From Ruminococcaceae bacterium UBA866 (GTDB taxonomy: Bacteria > Bacillota > Clostridia > Oscillospirales > Ruminococcaceae), in NCBI GenBank assembly GCA_002295325.1, contig DBGA01000033.1, positions 26,677-34,466 on the forward strand: a stretch of DNA of 7,790 bases, given 5' to 3'. The translations under genes were made by a program, and so were the position numbers. This document shows, one piece after another, positions 1 through 6,404 of this stretch. The notes under the pieces were generated by a model. That model saw only the letters and a program-made list of their open reading frames with translations. It had not been told where the DNA came from and did not search any database. Every line of letters begins with the position of its first letter. The first letter of the stretch is position 1.

Positions 1-63
1 GATGCCGACAGACGGCTTACTTTTGAATTTATCAACGGATTAACCATAGACGGAACTTATTAA
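1..63 (+). CDS. 3' end of an upstream gene, probably a serine recombinase (partial)
   Basis: Frame 1 is open from the first base and ends at TAA 61-63, giving 20 residues that finish RLTFEFINGLTIDGTY. The start lies outside the window. The pattern of alternating hydrophobic residues followed by a short turn (LTFEFINGLTI) matches the shape of the last beta strands of the next gene's product (KIEIQFKSGIVMQ), which is the usual tail of large serine recombinases. The downstream recombinase starts only 24 nt after this stop, and tandem recombinase genes are common in clostridial mobile elements. The identity is an inference from 20 residues and position; any other gene ending in this way cannot be excluded. 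Confidence 0.5.
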   Translation, partial: DADRRLTFEFINGLTIDGTY

Positions 64-87
64 AATCTCAAGAAAGGATGCGATTTC

Positions 88-1731
88 ATGCAGACAGCAA
101 GAAAAAAGAATATATCGGTGATACCTTCTCAACCGGAATATGACCGAAGTATAAAGGTACAATTTAAGATGCTCAGGGTAGCGGCATACTGCAGAGTAAG
201 TACCACCTTAGAGCAGCAGGAAACTAGCTACGAAGCACAGGTATCCTATTACACCGAAAAGATACAAAGTAACCCCAATTGGAAGCTGGCAGGAATCTAC
301 GCTGATGATGGAAAATCGGCAACGAACACTAAAAAACGTGATGACTTCAATACCATGATAGACGATTGCATGGCAGGAAAAATAGATCTGGTCATCACCA
401 AGTCAGTCAGCCGATTTGCAAGAAATACGGTGGACTCTCTACAAAATATCAGAAAACTTAAGGGAAAGAATATCGGAGTTATTTTTGAGAAAGAGGGTGT
501 CAATACACTGGATGGTACAGGCGAGCTTCTGATTACTATCCTGAGCAGTCAGGCACAGGAAGAAAGCCGTAACCTAAGCGAAAATACACGCTGGGGATTG
601 GTAAGGCGGTTTGAAAACGGAGTGATATCCGTCAACCATACTAAGTTTTTAGGCTATACCAAGGACGAAAATGGCGAGCTGGTCATTGTACCAGAGGAAG
701 CCGAGCTAGTAAGACGAATTTTCAGGCTTTATTTAGAGGGTAATAGCAGCATCAAGATTGCAAAAATATTGAAAGCGGAGGGTATCAAAACAGTTACCGG
801 AATGGATACTTGGCAGCCTAGTGTCATAGATCAAATGTTGCGGAATGAAAAATATATGGGCGATGCATTACTGCAAAAGACCTATACCGTAGATTTTCTT
901 AGCAAGAAACGAGTTAAAAACCAAGGAATTGTTCCACAGTATTATATTGAGGATAACCATGAAGCAATTATCCCAAGAGAGCTTTTTTATAGGGCGCAGG
1001 AAGAAAAAGCAAGGCGAGCGGCTATATACAAGCCATCTTCCGAAAAGAAATCCAAGACAGAAAAAAGCAAATACAGTTCAAAATACTCTTTATCAGATAT
1101 TATGGTATGCGGCGAATGCGGTCAGCCATACCGTAGGCAGACATGGTCAAAATACGGTCAGAAAAGCGCCGTGTGGCGCTGTGACAACCGTTTAAAGAAT
1201 GGAACAAAGAACTGCAAACATTCCCCCACTTTAAAAGAACAGCCCTTGTATGAGGCAATTATGACTGCCATAAACAGCGTAGTAGAAAACCAAGGTGAAT
1301 TTGTGGGAGCCTTCCGGGAAAATGTAATAAGAGTTATCGGAAGTTATTCCACGAGACATATTCCTTCTGAGTATGATGAGCAAATAGAAAAGCTACAGGG
1401 TGAAATGCTTACCCTGATTGAAGAAAATGCAAAGCAGGGTTCTGTCAATGAAAATTTTGACAAGCAGTACCACAGCATTGCCGAGAAAATAAGAGACTTA
1501 AAACTAAAAAAGCTTAAGCTGACACAGGAAAACAGGCTGGCTGAAACCTTTAGTCAGAGGATTGATGATATGGATAGATGCATCAAGAAAACCTCTTGCA
1601 CGGTAGGAGGTTATGACGATGAACTGGTCAGACGACTGCTGCAGAGTGTTAAAGTAATCGGCGAAGATAAGATAGAAATACAATTCAAGTCTGGAATTGT
1701 GATGCAGCAAAGGGTAGCATATAGTGGATAA
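88..1731 (+). CDS. Large serine recombinase (resolvase/invertase superfamily, 547 aa)
   Basis: This is a site-specific DNA recombinase of the large serine family, which integrates or excises mobile elements by double-strand cleavage and a 5' phosphoserine link. The resolvase-type catalytic domain spans about residues 29-180: the strand RVAAYCRVST carries the predicted nucleophile Ser38, and SRFARNTVD (about 105-113) and QEESRNLSENTRWG (about 156-169) are the expected conserved motifs. The 'Recombinase' DNA-binding domain covers about 188-310. A zinc ribbon follows, with Cys341, Cys344, Cys365 and Cys376 as likely ligands. Residues about 430-495 look coiled-coil, and a short beta tail ends the protein. 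Length and domain order are normal and nothing is broken. The ATG at 88 is favoured by AAAGGA at 73-78, 9 nt upstream. The G+C content looks higher than in the restriction operon downstream. The family call is firm; the element and target site are unknown. Confidence 0.95.
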   Translation: MQTARKKNISVIPSQPEYDRSIKVQFKMLRVAAYCRVSTTLEQQETSYEAQVSYYTEKIQSNPNWKLAGIYADDGKSATNTKKRDDFNTMIDDCMAGKIDLVITKSVSRFARNTVDSLQNIRKLKGKNIGVIFEKEGVNTLDGTGELLITILSSQAQEESRNLSENTRWGLVRRFENGVISVNHTKFLGYTKDENGELVIVPEEAELVRRIFRLYLEGNSSIKIAKILKAEGIKTVTGMDTWQPSVIDQMLRNEKYMGDALLQKTYTVDFLSKKRVKNQGIVPQYYIEDNHEAIIPRELFYRAQEEKARRAAIYKPSSEKKSKTEKSKYSSKYSLSDIMVCGECGQPYRRQTWSKYGQKSAVWRCDNRLKNGTKNCKHSPTLKEQPLYEAIMTAINSVVENQGEFVGAFRENVIRVIGSYSTRHIPSEYDEQIEKLQGEMLTLIEENAKQGSVNENFDKQYHSIAEKIRDLKLKKLKLTQENRLAETFSQRIDDMDRCIKKTSCTVGGYDDELVRRLLQSVKVIGEDKIEIQFKSGIVMQQRVAYSG

Positions 1732-1734
1732 TGA

Positions 1735-1772
1735 ATAAGCAGGAATGGGGTGTGTTACCTGCTCCTGCTTAT
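1735..1772. repeat. 10-bp perfect inverted repeat just after the recombinase stop
   Basis: ATAAGCAGGA (1735-1744) is exactly complementary to TCCTGCTTAT (1763-1772), with an 18-nt loop. It starts 3 nt after the recombinase stop codon. CCTGC also occurs a second time inside the loop (1758-1762), so an alternative shorter pairing is possible. The downstream run is only TAAAAAG, with no T tract on the plus strand, so this is not a good intrinsic terminator by itself. It could protect the 3' end of the recombinase mRNA or be part of a recombinase binding site. The structure is seen directly; the role is not known. Confidence 0.55.
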
Positions 1773-1776
1773 AAAA

Positions 1777-1828
1777 AGCTGTTAAGAGTAAAATCCTCAG
1801 TACGCTGAGGGTTTTACTCTTGGCAGCT
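1777..1828. terminator. 24-bp-stem hairpin with UACG loop, probable bidirectional terminator
   Basis: Positions 1777-1800 pair with 1805-1828 without a bulge or mismatch if three G-U wobbles are allowed (1782/1823, 1783/1822, 1794/1811). The loop is TACG (1801-1804), a UNCG-type tetraloop, although closed by G-C rather than the preferred C-G. The central part has terminator logic: AAAA, then a CCTCAG/CTGAGG core, then TTTTACTCTT, and the reverse strand also has a T-rich arm (TTTTACTCTTAA). It sits between the recombinase and the promoter of the restriction operon, where it would insulate the two. Against a simple terminator are the unusually long stem, which absorbs the T-rich stretch, and the lack of further T residues after it. 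Confidence 0.6.
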
Positions 1829-1832
1829 ATAG

Positions 1833-1850
1833 GGTGACTATATTTTCACC
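1833..1850. promoter_or_regulatory. Small inverted repeat upstream of the -35 box, possible operator half-sites
   Basis: GGTGA (1833-1837) and TCACC (1846-1850) are inverted around an 8-nt A+T-rich spacer. The repeat ends 6 nt before the TAGACA -35 box, a normal place for a regulator site. It is only 5 bp per arm, so it could be chance. No second copy was seen in the window. Confidence 0.25.
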
Positions 1851-1856
1851 TAGATG

Positions 1857-1885
1857 TAGACAGAATATATAGCGAATGCTATAAT
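1857..1885 (+). promoter_or_regulatory. Sigma-A type promoter with extended -10 for the regulator-hsdMSR operon
   Basis: The -35 box is TAGACA (1857-1862, five of six matches to TTGACA). The -10 box is a perfect TATAAT (1880-1885), preceded by TG plus one base (1877-1879), an extended -10. The spacer is exactly 17 nt. Transcription should start near 1892, giving a leader of about 19 nt that contains the AGGAG ribosome binding site (1895-1899) of the first gene. No other clear promoter was seen between here and hsdR, and the gene spacing is tight, so it probably drives the whole operon. Confidence 0.8.
1868..1883. promoter_or_regulatory. Palindrome overlapping the -10 box, candidate operator of the XRE regulator
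   Basis: TATAGC (1868-1873) and GCTATA (1878-1883) form a perfect 6+6 inverted repeat with a 4-nt spacer (GAAT). The right arm covers four bases of the TATAAT box, so a protein bound here would block RNA polymerase. The first gene downstream encodes a small helix-turn-helix protein, and controller proteins of restriction-modification operons typically bind palindromes at their own promoter. Autoregulation is therefore inferred. Part of the palindrome is forced by the -10 consensus itself, which weakens the case. Confidence 0.45.
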
Positions 1886-1910
1886 ATATTTTGTAGGAGT
1901 GTGTCGCGTT

Positions 1911-2126
1911 ATGAAAATGTGCAATGTAATTAAACAAATAAGAGTCGATCTGCATTTATCGCAAATGGCGTTTGCGGATGAGCTTCATGTTCACTTTTCT
2001 ACAGTTAATCGGTGGGAAAATGACCGGGCAGAACCAAATCCTCTTGCAACTATGGCGCTGATTTCTTTATGTGAACAGCGAAATGTTCGCAAAGACTTGG
2101 TAGATTTTCTACGTAATTTAAAGTGA
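1911..2126 (+). CDS. Small XRE-family helix-turn-helix regulator (71 aa)
   Basis: This is a Cro/C1-type DNA-binding protein, probably the transcriptional controller of the operon. The helix-turn-helix fills about residues 5-55: IKQIRVDLHLSQMAFADEL forms the first two helices, and FSTVNRWENDRAEPNP is the recognition helix and the typical RWEN-x-x-x-EP signature. Little else is present, so it is a minimal single-domain regulator. The ATG at 1911 is chosen because AGGAG (1895-1899) lies 11 nt upstream. An in-frame GTG at 1899 overlaps that site, and the ATG at 1917 is too far from it. It is the first gene after a strong promoter and ends 19 nt before hsdM. Similar small regulators precede restriction or methylase genes in many bacteria. 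Family certain; role as R-M controller inferred from context. Confidence 0.85.
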   Translation: MKMCNVIKQIRVDLHLSQMAFADELHVHFSTVNRWENDRAEPNPLATMALISLCEQRNVRKDLVDFLRNLK

Positions 2127-2145
2127 GAAAAAGGAGCTAATCGAG

Positions 2146-4587
2146 ATGGCAGTTAAAAAGAGTGTATTATACGCTTCGCTATGGAGCAGTTGTGATGAAT
2201 TAAGGGGTGGCATGGATGCCTCATTATATAAAGACTATATACTAACAATGCTTTTTGTAAAATATGTTACCGATCGCTTTAAGGGTGATCGGTATGCTGA
2301 AATAGATGTTCCTAATGGTGGTGGATTTGATGCAATGATTGCTGCCAAAGGAAAAAGTGATATTGGCGATAAAATAAATAAAATAATCAGTAAACTAGCT
2401 GAGGCAAATGATCTAGTGGGTATTATTGATGTGGCTGATTTTGATGATGATACGAAACTTGGTAGTGGAAAAGAAAAAACAGATAAGTTAACTAGGCTAA
2501 TTGCTATATTTGAAGATGAAAAACTGGATTTTCGTAAGAATCGTGCTGGCGGTGACGATATCATCGGTGATGCATATGAATATCTGATGAGAAACTTTGC
2601 AACTGAGAGTGGAAAAAGCAAAGGACAATTTTATACTCCTGCTGAAGTTTCTCGTATTATGGCAAAAGTGATAGGTATTAATACGGCAACAAAAGCCTCA
2701 CAGACAATTTACGACCCTACTTGCGGATCTGGGTCGTTACTGATTAGAGCGGCAGATGAAGCACCTCATGGAATAACCATTTATGGTCAGGAGTATGATC
2801 CGACCACAGCAGGTCTTGCTAAGATGAATCTTGTTCTACATAATAAATCTACTGGAACTATTGCACGTGGAAATACACTGTCGTCTCCACAATTTAAGGA
2901 TGGGGAAGTTCCTGAACGCTTTGACTTTGCGGTTTCTAATCCTCCGTTTTCCTTTAAATCATGGAATAATGGAATTGACCCTTCTTGCGATATTCGTTTT
3001 GCTGGATACGATGCGGTACCGCCTGATAAAAATGGTGATTATGCTTGGCTGATGCATTTCATTTATTCACTAAAGCCGGAAATAGGGAAAGGCGCTATTA
3101 TTTTACCGCATGGAGTACTTTTCCGTGGTAATGCAGAAACGACTATTAGAAAGAAAATAATCAATCGTCACATTATTAAAGGTATTATTGGATTACCAGC
3201 AAATTTGTTTTATGGGACAGGAATTCCAGCTTGTATTATTGTATTGGACAAAGAAAATGCTGCAGGTCGAACAGGTATTTTTATGATTGATGCCAGTAAA
3301 GGTTATATAAAAGATGGAAATAAAAACAGGCTGAGAGAACAGGACATTCGTAAAATTGTGGACTGTTTTACTGGTCTGGATGAATTGCCTAAATTTTCGC
3401 GGATGATTCCATATAGCGAGATTGAAAGTAATGAATACAATCTCAATATCCCACGTTATATTGATTCAAGTCAGCCAGAGGATTTACAAGATATAGAGGC
3501 TCACATCAAAGGTGGGTTACCTCAACATGATATTGATGAGTTGGAACGCTACTGGAATGTATTTCCTAATCTCCGAAAAGAGTTATTCGAAGATTTTGGA
3601 AGGGAATCATATGTAAAATTAAAACAAAAAAAAGATGATATCCGAAAGGCCATTTTTGGAAATAAAGAATTTGAAACTTACGCACGGAAAGTGGATGCTG
3701 ACTTCAAAACGTGGAAAGATAGCCAATGGAAGAAACTTAATGGAATTAAAAAAGGAGATAATCCTAAAGTATTTATTGAGGATATATCTACGGCACTACT
3801 GTGCCAATTTAGTGATATTTCATTAATTGACAAATACGATGTGTATCAATGCTTGATGTCTTATTGGGAGAATACCATGCAGGATGATGTATATTCTGTT
3901 GCCTTTGATGGATGGGAAGCCGGAAATGAAATTTTGATTGAGTATGTGATGAAAAAGAAGAAGGATGGAACTATAATTGCCACTGATAAAATTAAAGAGT
4001 ATGAGGGCAGAATGATTCCAAAAGCCTTAATGATAGAGCAATATTTTCCAGAAGAAAAAGCGGCAATTACCCGTTTTCAAACAGAGAGAGACGAGCTTGT
4101 CCGCTTAATGGAGGAGATGCGTGATGAACATGGTGGTGAAGATGGTTTATTATCGGAAGTTATAAATGAAAAAGGTAATATTACAAAAAGCGATCTAGCA
4201 AAACGAATTAAGGAAATTAAAAATGACCGCACTTCAAAAGATGAATTAAAAGTATTGCAACAATACGAACAGCTTTTAAAAGATGAATCTGCTTATAATA
4301 CTTCTATAAAAAAAGCTGTGGAAGCATTGGATCATGTAGTTCGTGAGCAATATAATAAATTAAGCGTGAAAGAAATTAAGGATTTAATGGTAAATAGAAA
4401 GTGGTGTGACACGCTCTTTGATGCGATTGACCATATTTATTCTGCTATTTCACATCGACTTGCAAATCGTATTGCAGAGTTGGTAGATAGGTATGAGGAA
4501 ACCTTACTACAGCTAGAAAAACAGGTGGAGACTTATGAGGAAAAAGTGAAATCACATCTAGAAAGGATGGGATTCTCATGGGATTAA
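2146..4587 (+). CDS. hsdM: Type I restriction-modification DNA methyltransferase subunit with long C-terminal extension (813 aa)
   Basis: HsdM is the N6-adenine methyltransferase subunit of a type I restriction-modification complex and uses S-adenosylmethionine. The N-terminal HsdM helical domain is recognisable (LWSSCDELRGGMDASLYKDY, then the hydrophobic LFVKYVTDRF). The GQFYTPAEVSRIM segment precedes motif I, DPTCGSGS (Asp190-Ser197, cofactor binding), and motif IV is NPPF (Asn265-Phe268, catalysis). The catalytic part ends near NLNIPRY (432-438). The remaining 370 or so residues are mainly charged, helical and partly coiled-coil, with no motif I recognise; classical HsdM proteins are about 500 residues, so this is a long form. 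AAGGAG (2131-2136) lies 9 nt before the ATG. The end overlaps the hsdS start by 10 nt, suggesting translational coupling. The methylated sequence cannot be predicted. Confidence 0.95.
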   Translation: MAVKKSVLYASLWSSCDELRGGMDASLYKDYILTMLFVKYVTDRFKGDRYAEIDVPNGGGFDAMIAAKGKSDIGDKINKIISKLAEANDLVGIIDVADFDDDTKLGSGKEKTDKLTRLIAIFEDEKLDFRKNRAGGDDIIGDAYEYLMRNFATESGKSKGQFYTPAEVSRIMAKVIGINTATKASQTIYDPTCGSGSLLIRAADEAPHGITIYGQEYDPTTAGLAKMNLVLHNKSTGTIARGNTLSSPQFKDGEVPERFDFAVSNPPFSFKSWNNGIDPSCDIRFAGYDAVPPDKNGDYAWLMHFIYSLKPEIGKGAIILPHGVLFRGNAETTIRKKIINRHIIKGIIGLPANLFYGTGIPACIIVLDKENAAGRTGIFMIDASKGYIKDGNKNRLREQDIRKIVDCFTGLDELPKFSRMIPYSEIESNEYNLNIPRYIDSSQPEDLQDIEAHIKGGLPQHDIDELERYWNVFPNLRKELFEDFGRESYVKLKQKKDDIRKAIFGNKEFETYARKVDADFKTWKDSQWKKLNGIKKGDNPKVFIEDISTALLCQFSDISLIDKYDVYQCLMSYWENTMQDDVYSVAFDGWEAGNEILIEYVMKKKKDGTIIATDKIKEYEGRMIPKALMIEQYFPEEKAAITRFQTERDELVRLMEEMRDEHGGEDGLLSEVINEKGNITKSDLAKRIKEIKNDRTSKDELKVLQQYEQLLKDESAYNTSIKKAVEALDHVVREQYNKLSVKEIKDLMVNRKWCDTLFDAIDHIYSAISHRLANRIAELVDRYEETLLQLEKQVETYEEKVKSHLERMGFSWD

Positions 4588-6389
4588 AACTTGGGTATAA
4601 AATGACGGAAATTGGGATTATACCAGAAGATTGGGATGTTTCCTCATTGGAAGAACTTTTTGAGTTTAAAAATGGATTAAATAAAGCCAAAGAATACTTT
4701 GGCAAAGGAACTCCAATAGTAAACTATACTGATGTATACTCAAAATCTAGTTTAACAAAGGAGGATTTACTAGGACGAGTAACTTTAAGCAAGGATGAAA
4801 TACGAAGATACGAAGTCCATAAGGGAGATGTTTTTTTTACTCGCACATCAGAAACTCCTGAAGAAGTTGGAATTTCTAGTGTCGCAATAGATGAATTTGA
4901 AAATACTGTATTTAGTGGTTTTGTACTTCGTGCAAGATCGTTAAATGAAACGCTTGATTTGAATTATAAAAAATATTGTTTTCAAACCAAACATGTGAGA
5001 AAGGCTATTATTACAGGATGTACTTATACAACGAGAGCTTTAACAAATGGAACTCAACTTTCTAGAATAAAAATACCTATACCTACATTAAGTGAGCAGC
5101 GATTAATTTCTGATGCTCTGTCCGACATAGGCGAACTGGTTTCTTCATTGGAAAAGTTAATTGAAAAAAAGCAAGCTATTAAGCAGGGAGCTATGCAGCA
5201 ACTACTGACTTGTAAAAAACGATTGCCAGGGTTTAATAAAGAATGGAAGCTGCAGGAGTTGGGATTAATCGCTAATATTAATATGGGACAATCACCTTTA
5301 TCAGTAGGTTATAACATTAAGGGAGATGGGATACCTCTAATACAAGGTAATACAGATTTAGAGAATAGAAAAACAATTAGACGTTACTATACCTCTATAA
5401 TCACAAAAGTTGCACAGGCAGGAGATATTATCATGACCGTTCGAGCGCCGGTTGGAAGTGTGGGCATTGCCTTATTTGAATGTTGTATTGGTAGAGGGGT
5501 TTGTTCTATTACATTTGAAAATGATTATTTGTACCATTACCTTATATTTATAGAAAATACATGGAGCAAATTGTCAACAGGTTCAACATTTGAGTCAATA
5601 AGTTCTAATCAACTATATTTATCAAAAGTATATATGCCCGTGGACGAGAATGAACAAATAGCCATTGCTTCCATATTATCAGATATGGACAATGAAATAG
5701 AAGCGTTAGAAAAAAAACTGAAAAAGTACTGTAATATTAAACAAGGAATGATGGAGGAATTATTAACTGGCTGTATCCGATTGGTAAAAACGACACAAAA
5801 GGTACAGCCTAAAAAGAAAGAAAAAACTCAAAGCCATAACGAACACTTTAATGAAGCGGTGGTATTGTCAGCGCTTGTGTCAATGTTTTCTTCGGAACAA
5901 TACCCTATGGGTCGATTCAAACGTCAGAAGTTGGCGTATTTGCTTCACCGTCATATTGAAGGCACAACAATAGGCTTCTTAAAGAAAGCAGCCGGGCCGT
6001 ACAATCCATCTATTAAATATAAGGATGAAACAATAGCTCTTAAAAACAGATATGTGAAAGAGTGTAAAACGGATAAAGCTCAAGGTCTTGTTCCCAGCGA
6101 AAATATAGGGCAGGCAATTGAATATTTTAAAGAGTGGTACGGTGGAGATGCTATTACATGGTTAGAACAATTTCATTATACAAAAAAAGATGAGTTAGAA
6201 TTATTAGCTACCGTAGATATGGCAATGACGGATCTTGAAACCAAGCAGCAAAAAATTACTGTAGATACAGTAAAACTCATTATTTGTAGCAACAAGGAAT
6301 GGAAGCCAAAATTGGAGAGAGATATTTTTTCGGATAAAAACATTCAGAAGGCCATTAAGTGGAGCAGAGAATTATTTGGTGACTGTTAA
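4578..6389 (+). CDS. hsdS: Type I restriction-modification specificity subunit with fused extra C-terminal domain (603 aa)
   Basis: HsdS gives the type I complex its DNA target. Two target recognition domains are visible: the first begins YKMTEIGIIPEDWDV (about residues 7-170), the second begins LPGFNKEWKLQELG (about 215-356). Each is followed by a conserved helical spacer: SEQRLISDALSDIGELVSSL to QQLLT (172-210) and NEQIAIASILSDMDNEI to MEELLTG (358-398). The gene should end there at about 400 residues, the usual HsdS length. It continues through a lysine-rich linker (KPKKKEK, about 407-416) into a folded-looking domain (424-603) with RFKRQKLAYLLHRH and FLKKAAGPYNP. That domain faintly recalls Panacea/SocA-like (DUF4065) proteins; this is a tentative inference. 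The start has AAAGGA (4562-4567) 10 nt upstream and lies inside the end of hsdM. No frameshift or truncation is seen. Confidence 0.93.
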   Translation: MGLKLGYKMTEIGIIPEDWDVSSLEELFEFKNGLNKAKEYFGKGTPIVNYTDVYSKSSLTKEDLLGRVTLSKDEIRRYEVHKGDVFFTRTSETPEEVGISSVAIDEFENTVFSGFVLRARSLNETLDLNYKKYCFQTKHVRKAIITGCTYTTRALTNGTQLSRIKIPIPTLSEQRLISDALSDIGELVSSLEKLIEKKQAIKQGAMQQLLTCKKRLPGFNKEWKLQELGLIANINMGQSPLSVGYNIKGDGIPLIQGNTDLENRKTIRRYYTSIITKVAQAGDIIMTVRAPVGSVGIALFECCIGRGVCSITFENDYLYHYLIFIENTWSKLSTGSTFESISSNQLYLSKVYMPVDENEQIAIASILSDMDNEIEALEKKLKKYCNIKQGMMEELLTGCIRLVKTTQKVQPKKKEKTQSHNEHFNEAVVLSALVSMFSSEQYPMGRFKRQKLAYLLHRHIEGTTIGFLKKAAGPYNPSIKYKDETIALKNRYVKECKTDKAQGLVPSENIGQAIEYFKEWYGGDAITWLEQFHYTKKDELELLATVDMAMTDLETKQQKITVDTVKLIICSNKEWKPKLERDIFSDKNIQKAIKWSRELFGDC

Positions 6390-6404
6390 ATGAACGGAGG
6401 GAAC

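Noticed and set aside
1735..1828. A riboswitch or structured non-coding RNA spanning both hairpins.
   Set aside because: The hairpins lie upstream of the mapped promoter of the next gene, so they are not in its leader, and no known riboswitch signature could be recognised.
1899..1910. GTG start at 1899 for the XRE regulator, giving 75 residues.
   Set aside because: The GTG overlaps the AGGAG ribosome binding site (1895-1899), and the ATG at 1911 is correctly spaced from it.
2235..2621. Open frame of 128 codons on the minus strand inside hsdM.
   Set aside because: It is low-complexity (Ser, Phe and Ile rich), a shadow of the hsdM coding sequence, with no domain or separate gene context.
4831..4838. 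T8 tract in hsdS (also A8 at 5710-5717 in hsdS and A8 at 3626-3633 in hsdM) as possible phase-variation switches.
   Set aside because: Eight-base A or T runs are expected in coding DNA this A+T-rich, all frames are intact, and no G/C homopolymer or short tandem repeat is present. Slippage would need read-level evidence.
5160..5775. The two HsdS spacer segments as recombining repeats for target-domain shuffling by the nearby recombinase.
   Set aside because: The segments are alike as protein (IKQGAMQQLLT, IKQGMMEELLTG), but the DNA has diverged and no inverted repeats or second silent hsdS copy are in the window. The recombinase is a large serine type, not the tyrosine type usually seen with hsdS shuffling.
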